Source: Xiphophorus maculatus
Taxonomy: Eukaryota; Chordata; Actinopteri; Cyprinodontiformes; Poeciliidae
Length of the DNA: 64,000 bases
Direction: 5' to 3'
Assembly (NCBI RefSeq): GCF_002775205.1
Contig: NC_036458.1
Coordinates: 744,983 to 808,982 of the forward strand
The translations under genes were made by a program, and so were the position numbers. Every line of letters starts with the position of its first letter. Position 1 is the stretch's first letter. Positions 1 to 9,886 of the stretch are shown here, piece by piece. The notes beneath the pieces were generated by a model. That model was not told the origin of the DNA and made no database searches. It worked only from the letters and a program-made list of their open reading frames with translations.

Positions 1-263
1 ACCAACTGAAGCTAACGTTCTGCTAACGTAATGTTCTCTCAAAGCTTAGAGGAAGTGGTTTTAGCTTCAACATGACCAGCTGTAACTCCAAGGCACCGCC
101 CATATAAGGAAGTGCTTCCTGTTGATTCTTTCACCAGAAATGCTGCAGGATATCAGATCTAATCATTTTCTATCATTAATGCGTTAGCTGTAATCGTTAT
201 GTTTTCTAAGACCATCAGCTCCAGTTCTGGTTTTCTCACCTTGTTGCTCTTTTTGTCCCTCAG
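1..263 (+). other. med15: med15 intron (partial)
   Basis: Intron sequence upstream of the penultimate med15 coding exon, ending in a pyrimidine-rich tract and CAG. I see no further exon in it. Confidence 0.6.
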
Positions 264-589
264 ACGATAAAAACCTGCCCAGCGTTCCTCCGCTGCAGCT
301 CAGCGTTCCTGCAGACTACCCGGATCAGAGTCCGCACTGGGCCGACGACGGAGACCAGTATGGTGAGGAAACAGGCGTCCTGATGGGTTTATTTCTCCAG
401 GATTTAATCTGCGGCGCCTCTGAAGCGTCTAAATGTCTCTGCTGTGTCTCAGGCGCCAACGGCTTCCTGCAGACGGTCCACAGGAACATGACGTCCAAAC
501 TGCTGCAGCTCCCTGACAAACACTCGGTGACGGAGCTGCTCAACACCTGGGCCCAGAGCGTCCGGCAGGCCTGCCTGTCTGCCGCCTGA
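264..589 (+). CDS. med15: Mediator subunit 15, last two coding exons (partial)
   Basis: This is the C-terminal end of MED15, a Mediator tail-module subunit that links activators to RNA polymerase II in the nucleus. Coding exons are 264-362 (acceptor CAG at 261-263, donor GTGAGG at 363) and 453-589 (acceptor ending at 452, stop TGA 587-589). Joined, they read DKNLPSVPPLQLSVPADYP, then FLQTVHRNMTSKLLQLPDKH and NTWAQSVRQACLSAA, which matches the conserved MED15 C terminus as I know it from human. The glutamine-rich middle and the N-terminal KIX domain lie upstream of the window. The open frame read through the 90-bp intron is not the real protein. The gene ends tail-to-tail with thoc6. Confidence 0.95.
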
Positions 590-800
590 AGCCCCGCCCA
601 CTGTCTGTAGCCCCGCCCACTCAGCCACCGCAGTATCGCACTACATTCAGGTCCGGTTCAAACCTTACCGGATTAAATGAACTGCTGCTCACCTGGTTAC
701 CTGGTGACCAATCAGTCGCCAGCCCTGAATGCGTCACTAGTTTTTCTGTCAGATATTTGAAACCCGGCAACAAATAAAGATTTATCTGCTGTTTTTATAA
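590..800 (+). other. med15: med15 3' UTR
   Basis: Sequence after the med15 stop codon, up to shortly past an AATAAA hexamer at 773-778 (context ACAAATAAAGAT). The 3' end is inferred from that signal only. Confidence 0.6.
773..778 (+). terminator. Probable med15 poly(A) signal
   Basis: Canonical AATAAA about 185 bp after the med15 stop, the first on this strand. A 3' end near 790-800 is inferred. Confidence 0.6.
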
Positions 801-1459
801 ATAAAATCCATTTCATCATGAACTGCAGTGTCACTTCTCTGGTTTGTCTCTTACTAAAGTTTTCACGCCTCCGTTAAAGAGAACATGAGATCAGCAGAAA
901 TATATGAATAAATATCCTGTAAACATTCAGCTGAGGTCAGAGTTCAAGCAGCTCAGGTTGTTTAAAGGTATCAGTCAGGGCAAGTCTGAGTTAATCAGAT
1001 TCATTTCTCTCATTTGAAACTGATTAGTTTTGAGAAGCTAAATTTAGTTCTTTACCGATAAATATCAGACATTAAAATTAAGTTTGAATGCATTTCTCAT
1101 ATTTATTTAACTTTTTAGTATTTTTTCACCGCAGGTGGTTTTCAACATGGGTTGAAAACATGAAAACATTTCAACCCATGTTTTCTATAATCACCTTTTT
1201 TTTCTGAGTCTGGTTCTAATAAGGTGTCATAAATACGGAGCTCAGAAAAATTCATTTTCATTTTTTATTAAAATTTATTTTCCTGCCTAAAATCTCCTAA
1301 AGGAGCAAATTCGACAAGACGACGGCCTGTTTACAGATCAGCGTTCTGGTTCTGGTTCCGGCCCAGAAGGACCCAGGGGAGGTTCTGGATGCATTAACGA
1401 GTGACAGCGGACTGCAAGTGACGAAAGTTACAATCAGTGAAATGTAACAAAGACTGGAT
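801..1459. other. Convergent med15/thoc6 spacer
   Basis: Tail-to-tail spacer without a gene. It holds a perfect 13-bp inverted repeat near 1145-1183 (ACATGGGTTGAAA and TTTCAACCCATGT) and AT-rich sequence with minus-strand AATAAA hexamers near 1264-1282 that could be alternative thoc6 poly(A) signals. Confidence 0.5.
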
Positions 1460-1465
1460 TTTATT
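1460..1465 (-). terminator. Probable thoc6 poly(A) signal
   Basis: TTTATT on the plus strand is AATAAA on the minus strand, 56 bp past the thoc6 stop. It gives a very short 3' UTR; further hexamers lie near 1264-1282. Confidence 0.45.
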
Positions 1466-1520
1466 TAGAGTTCGTCCTGGTTCTACTCCTCATCCGATCC
1501 TGTCCTGGTTCTGGTTCTGG

Positions 1521-1816
1521 TCAGAAGCTGAGGGAGAAGGCTCTGTAGGACAGGTTGGTGAAGACGTCAATCTTGCTGCTGCCGCCGCCGACCGTCAGCA
1601 CCTGGAACACCAACACACCTGTCACCAGGCCCCGCCCCTCACTCTTAGCCCCTCCCCCTCCATGGTGCGTTCAGGGTCTCACCCGGTGCTCGGAGCTCTT
1701 TGTGTTCAGCTGCAGCGTGTTGAGGCTTGGTGGTGTGCACGGGATCTGACCTTTGACCTCTCCTCCCAGAAGGCAGTGGGAGACGAAGGCACCGTCGCCC
1801 ACAGCTAGGATCTGTG

Positions 1817-1850
<34 letters not shown>

Positions 1851-2288
1851 GTGAGGCTGCAGTGCGGCCTCCGGCCTGCGGGGGCGCTGTGCGTCTCCTC
1901 ACCATGTCCTGGTGGAATGCGGCCCGGCGCTGGCAGCCACTCAGCGGGAACACAGAGGTCGGCGACAGCGAGCGCAGATGCCACAGGGACAGAGACGGGC
2001 CGCCGCCGCACAGCTGCATCGCCATAGCAACCGGTCAGTAACATGAAATCACGTCTGGGTCTGCAGCTTCATCACATGACCTCTTACCATCCAATCAGAG
2101 TCCGTGGTCAGGCAGCTGATCCACTTCCCGTGCTGAGGCCTGGCGCAGCTCTGAAACGAGAGGTCAAAGGTCAGCAGCTCTGAAAGAAGAGGTCAAAGGT
2201 CAGCTGGTCAAAGCACAGAGCTCACCTCGTACTTATGGACCTCGATGCAGTGAACGCTCTGCCCCGTCCTGCAGTCTGAACGACACAC

Positions 2289-2323
<35 letters not shown>

Positions 2324-4620
2324 GAACGGCCACACGGCGCCGCCACCCACTGCTCACCCCACATCCGCACAGCGCCGTCCTCGCTGCCAGACAGAAGCTC
2401 CGCCTCCCGCTCACGTACGCACACGCAGTGCACGTAGTCTGTGTGACCCCGCAGGGTCACCTGAAAGGGTCAGAGGTCAGTCACATGACCAGACATCAGC
2501 TGCAGAAGAGGAAGAAGAAGAAGATGCACCTTGAAGGCGCCGTGCTCCAGGTCCAGGATGTGGACGTTGTTGTCCCCCGCTCCGATCGCCAGGCTGTCGT
2601 CCTGGAAACACATAGTCATCGTCAAAAAGCTACAGCCAGTCAGAGGTCAGAGGTCAGTGTGTGCTCTCACTCGAGGGTTGATGGCCATGGAGTTGATCTC
2701 TGGAATCTCCAGACTGGACCTGAAGGCAACAGAGACATGAGACAGGAAGTAGAAGACAGACAGACAGGAAGTAGAAAGCTCGTCCTCACTTGTAGTTCGG
2801 CCTCTTCGTCCACAGCGGCTTCACATTCTGAGGAGACACAAAGGTCATCATTTAACCCTTGACCTTCCAGCTGCTATGTATTAATCTATGGCAAGCTGTT
2901 AACAGCCATAATCAAATATTTCCTAAAAACCACCTGAAATGCGTACAGTCATTGAACGCACCGCATTCTGCTCTGTTGTTTCATTCTTGTGGGAGTTTCA
3001 CCACTTTTACATCACTGACATGTTGAACTGATGGGTTGAATACATGCTGACTTTTGGCTCTGATGGCTTTCCGCAGCCTTCCGTACCTTCTTGATGAGTT
3101 CGGTCCAGTTCCAGGCGCTGACCTCGCCGTTCCCTGCGCTCAGCAGGACGGAGTCGGTGGAGAGCAGACTGAAGACGGGACCTTCATGAGCTGCAGAGGA
3201 CAGGCGGGACTCAGAGACTCACCAGAACCGGACCAGAACCAAACTTCTAGTTTATGCTATAAAACAGTTTTTTTTTTTTTTTTTTTTTTTGCTTGTTTTA
3301 AAATTTTCCAAGTTGATTTTTACCTGTTGACTTGTTTTAATAATACTATGAAAACTCTCCAATATCACAGATTTTTGTTGCGTGAAACAATAACCTGCAG
3401 GTTTTCTACTTTTAAAAGCTATTTTCTGTGTTTCTCTTGACTCAGGTGAGTTTACAGGTGAGATTTGACTCATTTTTCATAAATCAAGCGCACCGCTCAG
3501 GCTGGCAGGTCTCACCTGTGAACGTCAGAACAGGCTTCTGATTGGCCGTCGTGGCGTCTGGACTGAGAGCCGCAGCCAGGCTGAAAACACAGCGTGGTGA
3601 CAGGTGTGAGCTGCAGGCTGAGGACAGGTGAGGCAGGTGGGTGCGTTTGTTTCGTCTCACCTGAACAGGGCGATCTCTCCGTAGTTGTTCCCAGCCGCCA
3701 GGAAGCGGCCGCAGGGAGAAAAGCTTTGGGAGAAAACCGACATGTGGAGGAGCTGAGGACAGAGAAGGCGCCATGGCAACGAGCCGTTAGTTAAAGCCAG
3801 TTGGAGAGGATCAAACGTCACCATGGTAATCTCAAAATGATGCTAAGGTGAAAACTTTCAGGAAATTATTAAAAACAAACTTATTTATGAGTCTGAGATC
3901 TAAGACAGCTTTTCTGGATAACCCTGAACCTCCTCAGAACCAGAACCAATGTCTTCAGTCAGAAGCTTCTACATATTCACTGTAACGCAGACTGCTACAG
4001 GAGATTCTTCCTGCTCAGAGCCGTCATCACCTACAACAGCTCTGAAGAACCTGATGGGAGTAAAACAGTATTTAGTTTCCCTCTGGGGGAGCAATAAAGT
4101 ACTAACGGCCCATCTTAAATCGCGCATGCTCAGTTTTCATCTGGCTCCAATCGAGGGCCTGCAGAAACAAAGACCTGGGGATTGGTGACCTCTGACCCAA
4201 CAAGTCAAACCATTTCCTGTTTAAAACAAACTCTAAACTGATCCAGAGTCAGCCCGAATTAAATGCTACACCGAACCGAATCTGATACTCTTTCTAATGT
4301 TTAATTTGATATCTGCACTTTTAATTAATAAGGAAACAAATCTTTATTTTGCTTAATTTAAAACTGAGTACTTTTCTTCGTGAAGAACAAAACTGATGCG
4401 CCCGAAAAAGGAGAAAATTAACAGAAAATTTTACTACTAATGTTTTAGCTTCTCAGCTCGCTAAAGAAAGAATTTCAAAATGTTTTAATGCTGCTTCTAA
4501 AATATGATGAACAGAAACAGCGCAGCGGGTTTTAGCGTTTCCGTCCCTGAACTTCCCAGAGATCCCACGGAAACACGGAGGAATATTGACTGAAACAATG
4601 TTCACCTCTACGGGTCCCAT
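1521..4620 (-). CDS. thoc6: THO complex subunit 6 (WD40 protein), complete
   Basis: THOC6 is a WD40-repeat subunit of the THO/TREX complex, which couples transcription and processing to nuclear mRNA export. Coding exons on the minus strand are 4606-4620, 3661-3752, 3516-3580, 3087-3190, 2790-2827, 2671-2719, 2530-2601, 2358-2460, 2226-2275, 2088-2150, 1903-2013, 1683-1811 and 1521-1601. All junctions are GT-AG, the phases agree, and the sum is 972 nt (323 aa plus TGA at 1521-1523). Diagnostic blocks are [20 protein letters not shown] near the N terminus, [61 protein letters not shown], and the C terminus [14 protein letters not shown]; all match human THOC6 (341 aa). The 15-nt first exon (MGPVE) is inferred from phase and donor and is the weakest part. 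Introns are mostly 60-110 bp. Confidence 0.92.
1823..1850 (-). repeat. (CA)14 repeat at a thoc6 3' splice site
   Basis: Read on the gene's strand this is (TG)14 followed by GCGCGCGCACAG, directly before the acceptor of the penultimate coding exon (1683-1811). It takes the place of the usual pyrimidine tract. Confidence 0.9.
2289..2321. repeat. (CAT)11 repeat in an 82-bp thoc6 intron
   Basis: Eleven perfect CAT units lie inside the short intron 2276-2357. On the coding strand they are ATG/GAT units and fill about 40% of the intron. Confidence 0.9.
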
Positions 4621-4847
4621 CCTGGCCTCTGGATCCTCCTGGTTCTGGAAAAACAAAGAACTCAGGAACAAGCAGAAACCCAAACGGAGCCACAGGAGGG
4701 AAAACACGACCGGGACGCTGGAATATGACGTCAGCGCCACAACACGCCACTACATTCTGGGACATGTAGTCCAGCAGCGGCCAGGGGGCGCTCAGAAACT
4801 CAGAACCCAAAGTGGAACCAGAACTTTACATATCTTTGAGGCGCACT

Positions 4848-4848
<1 letters not shown>

Positions 4849-4940
<92 letters not shown>
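4849..4940. repeat. (GT)46 microsatellite
   Basis: Uninterrupted GT dinucleotides, about 46 units, roughly 230 bp upstream of the inferred thoc6 start codon. Confidence 0.95.
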
Positions 4941-4942
<2 letters not shown>

Positions 4943-5207
4943 ATGCAAAGGGTCAACTCATCAGTTTGGACTTTAGAAGTTGAGAACTTCCTGAAATTGA
5001 CTGAGTTTGAAATGTGCGCTTCCTGCAGCAGCTCAGTTTGTTGTTTTTTAGATTATTCTGAGTTTTTTCTCTTTTCTTTGTTTATGTTGTTTTTCCATCA
5101 TTTGTGTTAATTTCCAAGTTTTTGTTGTGTTCATTATGACTGACTGTTATAACCCCAGCTTGACGTGTTTCCCCTTTGGGTTGGGTGTGTTATTGTTAGA
5201 CCACACA

Positions 5208-5652
5208 GAGGGCCGGCCCAAAACACAAGCAAACTAAGCTGCTGTTTAGGGCCCATCAGGCCCTCAACAGCTTGCATTAATGCTTGGGTTTTTTATCTTA
5301 AACCAATGATGTGCACTTTTCACATTTGTTTATTGAGAATGAGAAGATAATTACATTTGTTGACACTTTCAGCATTAATAAATTATAGTATTTATTATTT
5401 AACAGTGAGATTTAAAGGAATTATCTTCATTGTTTATTGTTTCAATCAAACTCAAGCATAAAGTTGAATTCTTTATGTTTGAGTTTGGTTTGTTCACAAA
5501 TAACTAATTATGTGTGACTGCTTTTAGGGTCAGCCACTGAAACGGAGACCTTTTTTTTTTTTTAACAAATATGTGTTGAAACTGTTGAACTGTTGAAAGG
5601 GGCCCCACATCAAATTCAGCTCAAGGCCCCATTCAGACCTCGGTCGGCCCTG
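5208..5652. mobile_element. hAT-like non-autonomous element (MITE)
   Basis: The left end GAGGGCCGGCC and the inverted right end CAGGGCCGACC form short imperfect TIRs. They are flanked by 8-bp near-identical duplications ACCACACA (5200-5207) and ACCGCACA (5653-5660). Length is 445 bp with an AT-rich core and no transposase frame. An 8-bp duplication with a CAGGG-type end is usual for hAT elements. Confidence 0.7.
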
Positions 5653-5699
5653 ACCGCACAGATTAATTTACATAATTATCAGACTAATATCTGAAGATG

Positions 5700-6900
5700 T
5701 TTTCTTTAGAGGCGGGGTTCGGCTCGGTTTGGACCTTGATGCCGCGGAACACTGTCATGTTTGGGATCATGCGCCGCGCCGCTCGACTCGCCGCGCGCGG
5801 CAGCGGCAGGAAGTGTGCTGCTGAAGCGGCGGCGGGGGGACACAGCAGAAAAAGTCGGAGGGTGAGCAGGAGGAGAAAATAAGCATGTCTAGTCTGTGAA
5901 AGGTGCACAATCTGTGGGTCCAGGCCGTGCATCCTTCTGCTTGCGGGCGCAGAGGCCAACCGAGGGGTGAGTTTGTGACGGAAAACGGAGGAAAGCCGAT
6001 GTTTTCCATGAAAGGGGGGCCGCGGTGTGTTTGTCGGGATCTTTGTGTAGCTGGGAGCTAGCTGCGCTGCTAACCGCGGCTAGCTGCTGCAGCGGAGGCA
6101 GCTTTCCGGCACTAAATGTGGAGGAAATTCCGAGATCAGCCTCCAAGCCGGACACGCAGCTATGCGGGACTGCTGGATGTGCGTTTTTCTCTTGCTGTTT
6201 GGTTGTCCCTAACTTCCGCTTTTCTGTTTTCTCTCATCGCGAAGATGCTAATCGCTAGCCAGGCGCTAACCGTTAGCTCGGCCGAGCATCAGCTCCCTCC
6301 TCCGCCTCCTCTGCTCTAAATATCCGTTATTTGACTCTGAAATGACCGCAGGACCCTCTTCCGGGGTTCGGCACCATGTTGGGTCGGTGGACTGGGCTCG
6401 GAGCTCGGTTGGACCAAGGAGGGTCTGTGTTTGTGATTAAAAAGCGAGCTAACCCCGCTAGCTGCGGTAAAATGGCTCGCCGCCGCGGCTGAAAGCCATT
6501 TCAGATATTCGTGGGTCTCGGTGGGAGTGGGCTGATGGCTGCAGGTGGCGCCCCGCATCATGTCGGGAACACTCGGTGGTCCGCCGCGCCGGCCGTCCCC
6601 CGCAGCGGAGCGGGATGACGGAGCGCGGCTCCCCGCCCGGAGAAGAATGTCCGCGGCTGGAAATGTCGGATCGCCCCGCTTTGTCCGGATGGACTCCTGC
6701 CGAGGCCGAACCGGGGCGGGAGGAGACGGGCCAAGGTCAGGCGGCCCCGGGCGGCTCTCTGGGTCCGGTCCGGCTCTGTTCGGGCCAGGAACCGGGTGGG
6801 GAACCGGAGCAGCAGGGGGACCGTTAAAGCGGGTCAGACCGGGGGTGTGTGAACGGAGCCGGGCCGTTCCGGTCGGGTTGAGGCCTCAGCAGGTTTGTTT
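5700..6900 (+). promoter_or_regulatory. CpG-rich promoter / 5' UTR exon of the zinc-finger gene
   Basis: This block is strongly GC- and CpG-rich, unlike its flanks, and lies upstream of the znf646 coding exons on the same strand. A candidate 5' splice donor is CCAAG|GTCAGG at 6735/6736, so a non-coding first exon may end there. The frames open across it (for example 6545-6928) look like products of high GC content. An in-frame stop just before the znf646 start (10107) means no upstream exon can extend that protein. The exact transcription start is unknown. Confidence 0.5.
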
Positions 6901-7759
6901 ACATGATGAGCTGAAGGGAAAATTGTGATTGGCTGCAGCTCAGCTTCACACCTGAACTCTGAACCCGCTGCTGCAGCATCATGCTGAGGTGTGAACAGTT
7001 CCTGGAAAACCGGGTTCTGGGATCATAAACTGGACCAGAGCCACCATGGCAGAATCACGGGGCTCCAGTTGGCCCGTCGCAATAAACCATAAATAAAAAC
7101 TAGCTCAATCATTTTCATTTTCATTAATTATCGTTTTTCTCTTTCTACCAAATCTGAATGATAAAAGTCTCCAGTCTGGTGTTTTGGTCTCTACTCCATT
7201 TGTTAGTTTATTTATTTTGGATATTTAAAATGTCTTCCAGTTCTCGTGTTAAATGTTAAGTAGATTTTTTTCCATGAATTAATCCTTTTATTTCTGTCAA
7301 TTATGACAGAAATAAAATAATTAATCGTTAAAAATTAGAATATTACATCAGACTGATTTTTAAAAAACTAGTTTTAAAAACAGTAGTGTGGTTTGATGTA
7401 AAGTGTGTTTAATACTTATAGACAATTTTAAAAATGTGCTTTTAACAATAATGTACTCTATAATAATATATAAAATCAGCTTAAATATGACTATAAATGA
7501 GTTTATTTCTGATTGGTTGCATCAGAAAAACTTTTATTTTTCTAATGTTGTTTGCAGGAAAACCGTCCAGCTGTTTACACTTATCGGTTTTTATTGCTTT
7601 ATTATCAGCATGGAGCCCAAATATGGACCAAACTCTGAAGATGGTTAAACATGTAAACAGTAACTAATAATAGTCTCTGTTCTATGAGTTGGTCACATGG
7701 ACTTAAAGTTTTATCCTGATATCTTTGTGATGCTATTGATAGTGATAAAAGTGACAATA

Positions 7760-8073
7760 CACTGCAAAAACACAAAATCTTACCAAGTATTTTTGGTGTA
7801 GTTTCTGGTGAAAATATCTTAGTACACTTGAAATAAGATAAAAATAACTTTCATTTTTCATTTTGATGAAAAAGTTTTATTCATGCTGGCAGGTTATTTC
7901 ACTTACAACAAAACATTTTTCCTGCCGATGGAATTAGAACTTTTTCATCGATATTGAGGAATTATTGATTCATATTTCATGTTGAAAAGTTACATTTAAG
8001 ATATTTGTATTAGAAATGATCTTTGTGTTTTCTATAAATATCTTAGTATTTACTAAGGTTTTGTTTTGCAGTG
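7760..8073. mobile_element. CACTGCAAAA-type MITE
   Basis: The left end CACTGCAAAAACACAAAATC and the right end, GGTTTTGTTTTGCAGTG on the plus strand, are inverted copies of each other (inner parts CTTACCAAGTAT / CTTAGTAAATACT). Length is 314 bp with an AT-rich interior and no ORF. I recognise this TIR as a common fish MITE type, probably hAT. I could not find a clean target duplication. Confidence 0.7.
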
Positions 8074-8761
8074 TAAACACAATTGATTACTTGTTTTTTA
8101 AATTAGCTGACTGACTGGATGGCACAACAATTATAGCTTCACAAATTCAAATAACGTTCCTGAAAAACTTTCCCATTTGTAATGAGCGTCTTTAGGACAA
8201 CAGTCACACAAAGAAGAGAGATTTATATCAATAAACTGCACACAGTAACTGTACTTCCTAATCTATTGGTGTTTATTGATGGTTTCGTTAAACAGTGGAG
8301 AAAATAATAAAACTCTTAATCCTGATAATAAGGACAGTTTGTGGGGTTTTTAAACTTTATTAATTTGAATTTATTGTGACAATGATAAATCAAAATTCTA
8401 ATCATAAGAAATGTATTATGACAGATGATGATGGATGGATGGCCAGCCCTACTGTGGTATCAACCATAAATAAGAAAACAAAAAGTTTTATCAGCAGCTT
8501 CATGTGAGAGAAAGTGGAGGGACAGAGAGGACGTCCAGCTCTGAGTGGGATCTGCTCCTGTTTGCTGTTTTATTGCACCTCCTGTCAACCTCAGGCAGGT
8601 GAAGCGCTGATGGTCACATGACCCAGAACAAACACGGGCCGGGTCAACACTGGAACCGGCTGCTTCCTGCTGCTTCAGGGAACGGACCAGTCAAACAAAA
8701 CTCTTTCCTCCTCTTCTTTCAAACATGAGCCTGATTTTAACTCGGCTAATATTGGCTGCCA

Positions 8762-8890
8762 CAGGATGTCCAAAGTGTGGCCCGGGGGCCATCTGCAGCC
8801 CTCAGAATGATTCTTTGTGACTGTGACGCCCAACGACAATCGCAGCTTTGGCCCATAGAGACACTTAGATTAGAACTGTGATTGATTTAT
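8762..8890. mobile_element. Possible hAT remnant (one end)
   Basis: The stretch CAGGATGTCCAAAGTGTGGC followed by CCGGGGGCC resembles the end of widespread hAT-type elements. No matching second end was found, so it is probably truncated. Bounds are approximate. Confidence 0.35.
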
Positions 8891-9044
8891 ACAAATAAAC
8901 CTGCTGAATAAATAGAATCTTTACTGTCATTGTAACATCAAACATTGAAAAACAAGACTATGAATAAAAAGTTAACTGAAAACTCAAATGGACATAAAAA
9001 CAGGCGAGGTCAAACTGATCACTGAGCGAAGTGATGGCTGATCA

Positions 9045-9660
9045 ATCAAATCAATCAAATCTTATTTGTATAGCACATTTCAGCAGCAAGACATTTCAAA
9101 GAGCTTTACATCATTACAAACACAGAAACACAAAGTAACATAGAATCAATCATTAAGTCAAGGTCCATCAATAAATTTGTAATTGATTACATTTCAAATA
9201 CAATCCTAAACAGGTGGGTTTTTAGTCGAGATTTAAAGGAAGTCAGTGTTTCAGCTGTTTTACAGTTTTCTAGAAGTTTGTTCCAAATTTGTGGTGCATA
9301 GATGCTGAAAGCTGCTTCTCCTAGTTTGGGGATGCAGAGCAGAACCAGAACCAGAACCTGAGAGGTCTGGAAGGTTGATACAACAACAGCAGATCTTTAA
9401 TGTATTGTGGTGCTAAGCCGTTCAGTGATTTATAAACTAACAACAGTATTTTAAAGTCTATTCTTTGAGCTACAGGGAGCCAGTGGAGGGACTTTAAAAC
9501 TGGTGTTATGTGCTCTATCTTCCTGGTGGGTAAAAACAGTTTCTCAGTTTGTCGGTTGTAGCCTTTAGCGATCTGAAACAGCCGTTGAAGCGGTGCTTGT
9601 CTGCGGATCGATGTGTCTTTGTGAATTTCCTTTGATGTTCTTGAAGCATTATTCATTTTT
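9045..9660 (-). mobile_element. LINE-derived fragment (reverse-transcriptase tail)
   Basis: On the minus strand, 9656-9321 reads HITPVLKSLHWLPVAQRIDF, KILLLVYKSLNGLAP and QYIKDLL. This is the typical tail after the reverse transcriptase of L2/Rex1-like fish LINEs. The plus-strand start, CTTATTTGTATAGCACATTT, is a motif I recognise from fish interspersed repeats. Only the 3' part is present, without a complete polymerase domain, so it is a dead fragment. Confidence 0.65.
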
Positions 9661-9886
9661 GGTAGCTCTTTTTACTGTGCAGCTGGAAACCAAGCACAGT
9701 GACAATAAATCACAATAAATAACATTAAATATTGTGAAAATAAGTAGTTCACATTGCACACCCCAGTACTAACCCTTGACTTTCCCAATAATTGAACTTG
9801 TAAACTTTTCCCATCAAAACTAAAGATTACTTTGGATTGGAAGCCGTGTGAATCCATCAGTAACTATGTTCTTCTTCTCTCCACAG

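Larger units (their letters stand above)
4621..5699. promoter_or_regulatory. Divergent intergenic region thoc6 / znf646
   Basis: Upstream of the inferred thoc6 start and of the CpG-rich block of the zinc-finger gene. It holds a long GT repeat (4849-4940), AT-rich DNA and a MITE (5208-5652). No coding exon is evident. It probably includes the thoc6 5' UTR and promoter, but I see no clear core element. Confidence 0.5.
6901..9886 (+). other. znf646 first intron (inferred)
   Basis: No coding exon recognised. It contains a CACTGCAAAA-type MITE (7760-8073), a possible hAT remnant (8762 on) and a LINE-derived repeat (9045-9660). It ends at a good acceptor, TTCTTCTCTCCACAG, at 9886. Confidence 0.5.

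Noticed and set aside
1437..2862. Plus-strand open frames across thoc6
   Set aside because: They are the reverse strand of spliced thoc6 exons, which have coherent phase and strong protein similarity.
4586..5110. 174-codon frame with a Cys-Val run
   Set aside because: It is a translation of the (GT)46 repeat.
6545..6928. 127-codon open frame in the CpG-rich block
   Set aside because: GC-driven composition without a known domain, and the in-frame stop at 10107 prevents joining to the zinc-finger frame. Better read as 5' UTR/promoter.
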